Positions 1-5,716 of a DNA stretch of 10,662 bases are shown piece by piece. Below the pieces are notes generated by a model, which did no database searches, had not been told where the DNA came from, and saw only the letters and a program-made list of their open reading frames with translations. The DNA is taken from the NCBI GenBank assembly GCA_002320555.1, contig DCJV01000158.1:1-10662 (forward strand), in the 5' to 3' direction. Each line of letters starts with the position of its first letter. Position 1 is the first letter of the stretch. The position numbers and the translations under genes were made by a program. This DNA comes from Ruminococcaceae bacterium UBA1691. Lineage in GTDB: Bacteria > Bacillota > Clostridia > Oscillospirales > Acutalibacteraceae.

Positions 1-1
1 G

Positions 2-49
2 ACGCTTTCTGTATCCGATTTGGACGGAATGCTTCTCAACCGGTTTTGA
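2..49 (+). pseudogene. Possible HAD-hydrolase start remnant
   Basis: Read in the frame starting at base 2, the left edge gives a short peptide containing SDLDGMLLN, then a TGA stop at 47-49. Cof-type HAD phosphatases begin with a closely similar motif I, SDLDGTLLN, near residue 5-12. The threonine after DG is methionine here, and nothing HAD-like follows in any frame, although reading shifts to the next frame just before the stop (FEQTIYASD, then another stop). Sequence upstream lies outside the window, so the start codon is not visible. The match is only nine residues, so chance resemblance is quite possible. Confidence 0.22.
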
Positions 50-90
50 GCAGACGATTTACGCCTCCGATTGATGATGTAGCCAATATG

Positions 91-136
91 GAAAAAGGCG
101 CACTGCACACCGAATCACGGTTTTGCAGTGCGCCTT
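91..136 (-). terminator. Strong hairpin terminator, minus strand
   Basis: Two perfect 13-base arms (AAGGCGCACTGCA at 95-107 and its complement at 124-136) enclose 16 bases. These hold a second inner stem, ACCG/CGGT, around a five-base loop. Read on the minus strand, the stem runs straight into a T tract (complement of the A run at 92-96), the layout of an intrinsic terminator. On the plus strand no T run follows. It lies about 400 bases past the end of the rlmB-ATPase-like unit, so it may end that transcript or one from a lost gene. Confidence 0.6.
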
Positions 137-543
137 GCTTGCAGGGATCAGGCAGCAATGGAATCGAGAATCTTATATGTGATAGGTAAGAGTTGCGCAG
201 CCACTCGCCGGCGCCGCTGAGGCCATTTGCAAAAATGCAGGGATCGTTGATTTTCGGCTGTGGCAAATCTCACCGGAAAGCCGAGCAGGCAAGCAGAAGC
301 TGGATTATGGTGAGTAATACCGCTGCGATTTGCTCAAGCATGGCGAAACATTTTCTTTCTGATTCGGCAATCTGGATTTGGAGGAACTGTCACGTATTGT
401 GTGCGTAACGCCGGACAGCTGTTTCCCGTTTTTTCAGCTGGTATCATACCTGGCGGTAGGCCGAAAACTCCGTTCGCATGAGCCTAGGCTCCTTCGCGGC
501 GTTTTCCTTGCCCAGCGACGCTATGCCCAAGCCAAGACAAACT
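137..543. other. Gene-free stretch, possibly decayed sequence
   Basis: No open frame here has a convincing start, ribosome binding site and recognisable product. On the minus strand, the frame one base off the upstream large gene reads protein-like from 542 downward and is interrupted only by TGA codons (444-446, 390-392, 270-272). Fragments such as YQLKKRETAVRRYAHNT and a hydrophobic run around 276-335 look like real protein. On the plus strand, a frame from 186 to 569 has just two stops. A 12-base perfect palindrome, GAGCCTAGGCTC, lies at 480-491. This pattern fits a degenerate gene or a dispersed repeat, but no family could be named. Confidence 0.4.
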
Positions 544-3405
544 CTAAAATTTTTCGCTTCCTCCGATGATCAACACGATCACCATCCAGAAAAGCTGATA
601 GAGCAATAGCTGGACCGCGCCGAGCATCGTAACGTCTGATGTAAAGCACAGCACGCCTACCAGCGCCGCGCCGAGCGCTGCGGCCGCAGTCTGCAGAATG
701 GTCAACAGCTTGGAACCGCTTTGTAGTGTCGCGCAGGCAGCCACACTGCGTAAAAAATTCTGGATGCGCCCGTCGTGGACGATGCCCGCGTTTGCGCGCT
801 GCAGTGCTGTGGAGCGGTATTTGCGATAGAGCGCACCCGCCTGCGCGCTAATCACTTTCACACAGTTTTGCGGAAGGTCGAAGGTCTCCTCTACAAAGGA
901 ATCTGTAATATTGGGATCAGAGGTTCGCACGAGGATCGTAATCCCCTTGCGCTCCAGATTTTTCAGGTGCGCCGCTACATTCGGGTCCGCCTGATAGCTG
1001 ACGACGAAGAGCGCGGATATGAGCCCGTCCACTGCGAGATACATCACCTGCCGGCCGTCGTGGCGGTATTTTGCCTCGCTCTGACGAGGGGGAAGCTCCA
1101 CATTATGGTGCTGCAAAAGCTCCCGGTTGCCAACCAGAATACGCCTGCCGTGAATCCAGCCGGAAAGGCCCATGCGGTCTTCATAGGACAAATCCTCCAC
1201 GGGCGGAAGGATCCTTCGGTTGCCGAGGATCACGCTGTCAAAGATTTCACCCAGTGGGCCACCCGCAGAGATGACCAGCGCGGCGGCATCCAGGATCGCT
1301 TCGTCCATGCGCATGCCGTGGAAGGATTTGAAGCCGTGGATATTGCAGCCGCCGTGCTTGAAGATATCCGAGGAATCAAAGACGACGGCATTCGTCTCGC
1401 CGCAGTCCTGCGCCGCCGCATAGCCGGAGACCATGGCCCCGCCCGCATTGAGTGCCTGGTTAGCACGGAAAAGCGGCAGAGCTGCGCCGAGCGAAAGAGC
1501 AGCAGGAACGGCAATGCAAAATAATGCGGTCAGAGCGGAAAAACCATTCAGAACGCTTTGATTCAAAACGGCAACGGCAATGCCCGCTGCCACGGAGAGC
1601 AGCAATACGGCGGGGACCAGTTTAACGGATAGTCGGTCGGCCGGTTCCAGATGCTCGGAAAGCGCGCGGAAGCGGGCGGGAAAGGCCGTGCGCGTGGAAT
1701 AGCGCACATCCGGATCGCCAAGCAGCAGACCGCGGCCGATTTCATAAGCGTCGTCCTCATCGGGGATCTTTTGGACGGTATAAAGCGGCGTGTCCTGGGT
1801 GCAGAACAGAAAATTTTTTGCAATGCTCTTTGCGTGCAGCGCCTTGCCAATCATATTTGCAGAGAGGAGTAACCCCGCTGCAGCGCCGAACAGATGCGCT
1901 TCCACATTGGCTCCCGGTGAGAAAAATAAGTAGAGAATATTCTGAATCAGAGCAAATACGGCGGCAAGCGCCGCGCCGGAATCAGCGTTGCATTTTAATC
2001 GGAACAGCGCGCGCAGGCCGCTGCGTATGACCGGCAGCGTCATCAGAAGAACGCCTGCAAACAGGACGAGATGGATCAAGGAATAGAGCTTTTGATCTGC
2101 GCTGAAGAAGATGAGTGCCTCCCCTTCTCCGCGGAAATAGGAGAAGGCCTGAGGTAAAATGCCACATATGATCAAAAGCAGCTCGAATAGTCCGGCGCCG
2201 AACGCGCAGCGCTTTTCCAGGGCTGCTCTGCGACGCATGAGGCTGCGCAGCGGGGCCTTTTGCACAGGCGAGGCGTATTCTCCAATCGGGCTGGCCAAGC
2301 TTTCATCCGGTTGTTCCGGCTCGTCCGGCGGGATGGAGGTAGCAAGTGACTCCGGCTCCCCAGCGGGGAAAGCCGGCTCTTCCACTGCGGCAAGCTTGAA
2401 TTTTTTGATTTTTTCTTTTCGGACTGCCTGCAGATGCAGCTCTGCCTCCTCCTCATTGAGAACAGGCGCGGGTTCTTCAGCCTCATTGAATCCAGCTAGT
2501 AACAGTTGGCCATCCACCATATCTTTCGCAAGAGGTTCTTTCGGCGAATCCTGCTTTGGAAGGAGTGTATCCGGAGCGCCAACCTCGCGGGTCTTCTCCT
2601 GGCCGATTGCTGCGTCGATTTCATCCTCGGCCGCAATGAGTGTGGGCAGGGGCTCCAGATCGGCGGTAGCGCTCAAATCGCTCTTTTTCCGGATCAACCC
2701 GGGCTTATCGATGAGCGGGACTTGACCCTTGCGCATTGGCTGCGGTTCAATCGGGATCTTTATGGTGGGCTCACGAAAAAAACGCTCACGGTATTTGTCT
2801 GCCCCCAGAAGGGGCTGCCCATCGCCAGGCGGCGTCCAGTTTTCACGCGCCTCTCCCAGCAGGCTGCTGCGGTCAATATTGGGATCGAATGGCGTTTGCA
2901 TACCGGTAATTGGCGTTAAAACCTGTTCCAGGCGGGCAAAGCGGTCTTCTTCTGAGAGGCTCGCCTGCACGGGCACTTCGCCCGGCTGTTCTGCTGCCGG
3001 GGGGGCCTTTGCTTCCCGCGGCATGTTCTCTGTGGCCGAAGAAAGGGGCAAAGGGACAGGGCAAAAGGGTTCGTCAGTTTCCTCAAAGGGAGGAAGGAAC
3101 GTCCCCGGGGGTTCTTTATGATCGGGGATGCCAGTTTCAGAGGCAGCGCTGTCAGCGATTTCGGCAGAGGTTGGTGAAGGTGGAGATTCCATGCCCTCCC
3201 CTATTTCGGTGTTTTTTTCTCCGTTGGGCTGCTGGATTGAGTTGGAGGAGAGAAGCTGTTCGACCTCATCCAGCGACCAGAGGTGGGAGGGCTGCCGGGA
3301 ATCTTCGCCCGGCGTGGCTTGCCCGGCCCCGGCTTCCATTAAGATATCATCAAGAGTAAAGGAGGAAGACTTATTAAAATCGTAGCGATCGTTCAATTTT
3401 GTCAC
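544..3405 (-). CDS. Catalytically dead P1B-type ATPase-like membrane protein
   Basis: A 953-residue protein. Residues 1 to about 390 are low-complexity, rich in Pro, Glu, Ala and Ser, and likely disordered and cytoplasmic. From about 400 the order follows a P1B metal ATPase: hydrophobic segments near 402-420, 440-460, 475-496 and 503-520; a short linker where the actuator domain should be, with no TGE; segments at 595-615 and 620-645; a P/N-domain-like region 670-870; and a final pair at 898-920 and 928-948. Homology shows in AVPAALSLGAALP (632-644, versus ACPCALGLATP), AVVFDSSDIF (673-682, versus VVFDKTGTLT) and GRRILVGN (753-760). Asp677 remains, but KTGT, both CPC cysteines, TGDN (now RTSDPN, 827-832) and GDGxND are lost, so ATP-driven transport is unlikely. 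The start is GTG with only a weak upstream purine run (TTTGGG). It lies 51 bases after rlmB, probably in the same transcript. The long intact frame argues for a functional pseudoenzyme, perhaps sensor or scaffold; that role is inference. Confidence 0.85.
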   Translation of the reverse strand: MTKLNDRYDFNKSSSFTLDDILMEAGAGQATPGEDSRQPSHLWSLDEVEQLLSSNSIQQPNGEKNTEIGEGMESPPSPTSAEIADSAASETGIPDHKEPPGTFLPPFEETDEPFCPVPLPLSSATENMPREAKAPPAAEQPGEVPVQASLSEEDRFARLEQVLTPITGMQTPFDPNIDRSSLLGEARENWTPPGDGQPLLGADKYRERFFREPTIKIPIEPQPMRKGQVPLIDKPGLIRKKSDLSATADLEPLPTLIAAEDEIDAAIGQEKTREVGAPDTLLPKQDSPKEPLAKDMVDGQLLLAGFNEAEEPAPVLNEEEAELHLQAVRKEKIKKFKLAAVEEPAFPAGEPESLATSIPPDEPEQPDESLASPIGEYASPVQKAPLRSLMRRRAALEKRCAFGAGLFELLLIICGILPQAFSYFRGEGEALIFFSADQKLYSLIHLVLFAGVLLMTLPVIRSGLRALFRLKCNADSGAALAAVFALIQNILYLFFSPGANVEAHLFGAAAGLLLSANMIGKALHAKSIAKNFLFCTQDTPLYTVQKIPDEDDAYEIGRGLLLGDPDVRYSTRTAFPARFRALSEHLEPADRLSVKLVPAVLLLSVAAGIAVAVLNQSVLNGFSALTALFCIAVPAALSLGAALPLFRANQALNAGGAMVSGYAAAQDCGETNAVVFDSSDIFKHGGCNIHGFKSFHGMRMDEAILDAAALVISAGGPLGEIFDSVILGNRRILPPVEDLSYEDRMGLSGWIHGRRILVGNRELLQHHNVELPPRQSEAKYRHDGRQVMYLAVDGLISALFVVSYQADPNVAAHLKNLERKGITILVRTSDPNITDSFVEETFDLPQNCVKVISAQAGALYRKYRSTALQRANAGIVHDGRIQNFLRSVAACATLQSGSKLLTILQTAAAALGAALVGVLCFTSDVTMLGAVQLLLYQLFWMVIVLIIGGSEKF

Positions 3406-3456
3406 CCCAAATGAACAACATAACGGTTTTTTAGCGGAAAGATGGATAGAAACGGC

Positions 3457-4236
3457 TTATTCTCCGGGCCGGACAGAGGAAAGGCCGGCCCGCTGCCGTG
3501 CGATTTCATACATCAAAATGCCCGCGGCAACAGAGGCGTTGAGCGAATTGATCTTTCCCTTCATGGGAAGGGAAACGATGAAATCGCATTTTTCTTTGAT
3601 AAGACGCCCGAGGCCACGGCCTTCGGAGCCGATTACAAGCGCGGCAGGGCCGGAATAATCGGTTTCACAAAAAGGGGTTCCATCCATATCAGCGCCATAG
3701 ATCCAGAGCCCCTGTTTTTTGAGCTCGTCCAGCGTGGTGGCAAGATTGCCAACCCGGGCAACAGGCAGATATTCGAGCGCGCCTGCGGCGGCCTTGGAAA
3801 CGGCAAAGCTCAGGGAAGCTGCATGGCGTTTTGGAATAATGACACCGTGCGCACCCGCGGCTTCTGCTGTCCGAATAATTGCACCGAGATTGTGCGGGTC
3901 CTCCAATTCGTCGCATATAATGAGAAAGGGGGCCTCCCCGCGCTGCTGTGCAAGAGCAAGGAGATCAGCCACACAGGCGTATGCATGGGCGGCGGCATAT
4001 GCTGCAACGCCCTGGTGGTTTCCCCGGCCGCAGAGGGAATCCAGCTTTTTGGCATCAACCTCTTTGATGACGATCCCCTTTTCACGGCACTCTGCAAGAA
4101 TACGCCCGATAGAGCCGCTGCGCTCCCCGCGCGCGACCAAAAGACTGTCGATGGCCCGACCAGCCCGCAGTGCTTCCAGAACGGAATTGCGCCCGATGAT
4201 CAGATCCGTTTGCGTTCCGCTTTTTTGCTGCTCCAT
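3457..4236 (-). CDS. rlmB: 23S rRNA 2'-O-methyltransferase RlmB (SpoU/TrmH family)
   Basis: A 259-residue SPOUT-class RNA methyltransferase. The family uses S-adenosylmethionine to methylate a guanosine ribose, in RlmB the G2251 position of 23S rRNA in the peptidyl-transferase P loop. Residues about 11-88 match the L30e-like RNA-binding domain (LIIGRNSVLEAL, then HQGVAAYA). The catalytic domain shows all three family motifs: LEDPHNLGAIIRTAEAAGAHG (111-131, with Asn116 and Arg122), VIGSEGRGLG (201-210) and SLPMKGKINSLNAS (222-235), which form the trefoil-knot cofactor site. Length is close to the E. coli enzyme (243). The ATG start is supported by GGAGGG (4244-4249) seven bases upstream. It is the first gene of the minus-strand pair, with a promoter just upstream. 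A TrmH-family paralogue with another RNA target cannot be excluded, but the domain set favours RlmB. Confidence 0.9.
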   Translation of the reverse strand: MEQQKSGTQTDLIIGRNSVLEALRAGRAIDSLLVARGERSGSIGRILAECREKGIVIKEVDAKKLDSLCGRGNHQGVAAYAAAHAYACVADLLALAQQRGEAPFLIICDELEDPHNLGAIIRTAEAAGAHGVIIPKRHAASLSFAVSKAAAGALEYLPVARVGNLATTLDELKKQGLWIYGADMDGTPFCETDYSGPAALVIGSEGRGLGRLIKEKCDFIVSLPMKGKINSLNASVAAGILMYEIARQRAGLSSVRPGE

Positions 4237-4258
4237 AGGCTAGCCCTCCGCTTATCTT

Positions 4259-4279
4259 GTATAATATCAAATATTATAC
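4259..4279. promoter_or_regulatory. Perfect 9-bp inverted repeat over rlmB -10
   Basis: GTATAATAT (4259-4267) and its exact complement ATATTATAC (4271-4279) are separated by CAA. The dyad covers the rlmB -10 box and the expected transcription start, a typical place for a repressor operator. Being AT-rich and containing TATAAT on both strands, it might also be a chance by-product of the -10 sequence. Confidence 0.45.
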
Positions 4280-4301
4280 CACATTTTGCTGTGGATTGAC
4301 A
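4273..4301 (-). promoter_or_regulatory. Promoter of rlmB unit (extended -10)
   Basis: On the minus strand a perfect TATAAT (4273-4278) is preceded by TGG, giving an extended -10 element, TGnTATAAT. The hexamer 17 bases further upstream (TGTCAA, 4296-4301) is a poor -35, which an extended -10 can offset. Transcription would begin near 4265-4267, about 30 bases before the rlmB start codon. Two inverted repeats overlap this site, which suggests regulated initiation. Confidence 0.6.
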
Positions 4302-4308
4302 GCAAAAT
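4283..4308. promoter_or_regulatory. Perfect 10-bp inverted repeat over rlmB -35
   Basis: ATTTTGCTGT (4283-4292) pairs exactly with ACAGCAAAAT (4299-4308) across the six bases GGATTG. It covers the -35 region of the rlmB promoter and begins four bases after the neighbouring dyad. No T tract follows on either strand, so a terminator is unlikely and a protein-binding site is the better reading. Confidence 0.5.
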
Positions 4309-4324
4309 TCTACCTTTCTCTCCC

Positions 4325-4364
4325 GCGCGCCGCAGGAAATATTTTCCTAAAGATTCAGGCGCGT
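4325..4364. repeat. Nested inverted repeats in the intergenic gap
   Basis: An inner dyad AGGAAA-TAT-TTTCCT (4334-4348) sits inside outer arms CGCGCC (4326-4331) and GGCGCG (4358-4363), with one further G-U pair possible. It lies between the divergent rlmB and zinc-ribbon genes. No role is evident. It could be a cruciform or a binding site. Confidence 0.3.
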
Positions 4365-4423
4365 GGATTTTAGAGAGATGCACATAAAACACCCGGCCGA
4401 GAAAATTGTTTTGGCGCCACCTC

Positions 4424-4453
4424 TTGCATAAAGACGGCAGATATGATAAACTC
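4424..4453 (+). promoter_or_regulatory. Tentative promoter for zinc-ribbon gene
   Basis: TTGCAT (4424-4429) and TAAACT (4448-4453) are spaced by 18 bases and face the gene starting at 4529. Both boxes are weak matches (three and four of six to consensus), and an alternative TATGAT at 4442-4447 has no suitably spaced -35. The start of this transcript is therefore uncertain. Confidence 0.22.
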
Positions 4454-4455
4454 AG

Positions 4456-4487
4456 ATAAAAAATGAGGAGATTTCCTCTTTATTTAT
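4456..4487 (+). repeat. Leader dyad before zinc-ribbon gene
   Basis: ATAAAAAATGAGGA (4456-4469) and TCCTCTTTATTTAT (4474-4487) pair at 12 of 14 positions around a GATT loop. The stem lies about 40 bases before the start codon, in the probable leader. It contains an early GAGG sequence but does not cover the functional ribosome binding site at 4516-4521. It may be an operator or an RNA stem. Confidence 0.35.
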
Positions 4488-4528
4488 GGCGGTTTTGTTA
4501 AATAACCGTTAGCTTGGGAGGAACGAAT

Positions 4529-5320
4529 ATGGGAACCTGCCCGAAATGCGGAGCAAAGCTGAAGAAGACGGATTGGCGCCCGAACTGCTGGAACTGCGGC
4601 GTAAACATCATGTATTACGGGATGGAGGACCGATTGGAGGCAGACGCACAGCGAGCGGAAAAGGAATTCGATAAGTTTTATCATATGACAGCGGGAATCA
4701 AAACGTCGTTTATCGGCTCGCCGCTGGCGTATGTGCGGTGGATTTTGACGGTGCTGTGCATCGGTTCGCTCTTTCTGCCGCTGGTGCAAATCAGCGTGAC
4801 GCTGCCGTACCATATGGTGGAGGGAGCGCCCTATGGGATATTGCAGACGGTGATGTTTGTCAAGGATATGGACTTTGGTGGGATCATAGCGGCATTCAGC
4901 TCGCCGGTGGTCGGGGATACACTTTTGAAGCTGTTTATAGCGGTAATATGCCTGGCAGTCGGCGCTTTGATGGCGCTGCTGAATCTCATCCTGATTCTGC
5001 GTGCGTATACGAAGAGCGGCGGGATCCTGCTGGCGGTGCGCTGGGGGATCGGACTTGGCGCGTTGGCGGCGGGGACGGTATTATTCCATCTGGCGGTGCA
5101 GCCAGAGGGCTTGGTCGGGATTCTGAGCGGGCAGCTGGCGTTTGGGGGATACATCGTGCTTGCCCTGTTCGCGGCGGCATTCGTGCTGCAGCTTGTGATT
5201 CTAGCGCGGGGAGGGATCCCGATGCTGCCGACGAAGCCGGAGCGGGAGGCAAAGGAAGCGGCGCAGGAGGGCGTCGTGAAAGGAGAAAAGGCGAAAGTGA
5301 AGGCCTCGCCTGAAATATAG
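4529..5320 (+). CDS. Zinc-ribbon membrane protein, unknown function
   Basis: A 263-residue protein not assigned to a named family. The first 23 residues hold a four-cysteine zinc ribbon, CPKC (4-7) and CWNC (20-23), followed by a charged stretch rich in Glu, Arg and Lys (about 33-60). Four hydrophobic segments follow at roughly 69-90, 130-158, 168-190 and 202-226, then a hydrophilic Lys/Glu tail of about 30 residues. This suggests an inner-membrane protein with a cytosolic zinc-binding N-terminus and cytosolic tail. The ATG at 4529 is chosen because GGGAGG lies at 4516-4521; a TTG at 4514 in the same frame would place the binding site inside the gene. It is divergent from rlmB, stands alone, and ends at a strong terminator. 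Its first 16 bases are repeated exactly at 5455-5470. Confidence 0.8.
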   Translation: MGTCPKCGAKLKKTDWRPNCWNCGVNIMYYGMEDRLEADAQRAEKEFDKFYHMTAGIKTSFIGSPLAYVRWILTVLCIGSLFLPLVQISVTLPYHMVEGAPYGILQTVMFVKDMDFGGIIAAFSSPVVGDTLLKLFIAVICLAVGALMALLNLILILRAYTKSGGILLAVRWGIGLGALAAGTVLFHLAVQPEGLVGILSGQLAFGGYIVLALFAAAFVLQLVILARGGIPMLPTKPEREAKEAAQEGVVKGEKAKVKASPEI

Positions 5321-5350
5321 AGGGTAAAGTTCTATCATACAGGAATGTTG

Positions 5351-5391
5351 ATCACGCGGTTTCGGTCATGGAAACCGCGTGATTCTTTTCT
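5351..5391 (+). terminator. Intrinsic terminator after zinc-ribbon gene
   Basis: ATCACGCGGTTTC (5351-5363) pairs perfectly over 13 bases with GAAACCGCGTGAT (5371-5383) around a seven-base loop, followed by TCTTTTCT. It lies about 30 bases past the stop codon of the zinc-ribbon protein. Confidence 0.85.
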
Positions 5392-5716
5392 GTAAGCACC
5401 GAACCCGGAGGACCGCACGACGCTGATTGCCTCCGCCCGCTTCTATGGTTGACGATGGGAACCTGCCCGATACCAACTAGAATCATAAACGGCAAACGTT
5501 ATTGCTTCCCCATCCTTACTGTAGCGGCGTACGTCCATGTGTCAATTTTCATGGCGGATGGACAGTCATTTCATACAATCGCTTTTTAAGAATGACTAAT
5601 TTTTTTACCAAGTGAATTTGCCGTATAGAAAAGTCAATTTTGTCGAAAAATGATTTGTGTCACGCTTTTCAAGAAATGCATACAATATTGTAAACTGGTT
5701 TGATGGGGGATTGAAT
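5392..5716. other. Gap of about 325 bases without a clear gene
   Basis: The left half is moderately GC-rich and holds a 44-codon frame (5455-5589). The right half is AT-rich and should carry the promoter of the ATPase gene. TACAAT at 5681-5686 is a plausible -10 about 30 bases before that start codon, but no good -35 lies 16-18 bases upstream. GTCCAT/ATGGAC and CCATG/CATGG form alternative weak stems between about 5531 and 5565. No RNA gene was recognised. Confidence 0.4.
5455..5589 (+). other. Short frame sharing 16 nt with zinc-ribbon gene
   Basis: A 44-codon frame runs from ATG at 5455 to TAA at 5587-5589. Its first 16 bases, ATGGGAACCTGCCCGA, are identical to the first 16 of the zinc-ribbon gene at 4529, so both start MGTCP, but the second CxxC cysteine is absent here (CPIP). 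No ribosome binding site precedes it. Further in, VAAYVHVS vaguely recalls the AYxRVS catalytic motif of large serine recombinases, without the arginine. It is probably a non-coding remnant of a duplication or of a recombinase, but chance cannot be excluded. Confidence 0.18.

Noticed and set aside
270..341. 23-residue hydrophobic peptide on the minus strand, resembling a small toxin
   Set aside because: No ribosome binding site and no antitoxin RNA signals; it fits better as part of the longer TGA-interrupted frame.
378..569. Plus-strand 63-codon frame reaching into the ATPase-like gene
   Set aside because: Starts at TTG with no binding site, overlaps the opposite gene's end, and has in-frame stops just upstream; likely decayed or shadow sequence.
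775..1524. Plus-strand 249-codon open frame inside the ATPase-like gene
   Set aside because: Antisense shadow with Arg/Ala/His-rich translation and no start signals; the minus-strand frame shows clear P-type ATPase similarity.
3442..4299. Plus-strand 285-codon open frame opposite rlmB
   Set aside because: It is fully antisense to a gene with all SpoU motifs, has no ribosome binding site and no recognisable product. It reflects GC-rich third positions of rlmB.
4296..4301. Plus-strand TTGACA as a -35 box
   Set aside because: No -10-like hexamer lies 16-18 bases downstream; the sequence there is pyrimidine-rich.
4283..4308. Inverted repeat read as an intrinsic terminator
   Set aside because: No T tract follows on either strand and no gene ends nearby; the overlap with the promoter favours an operator.
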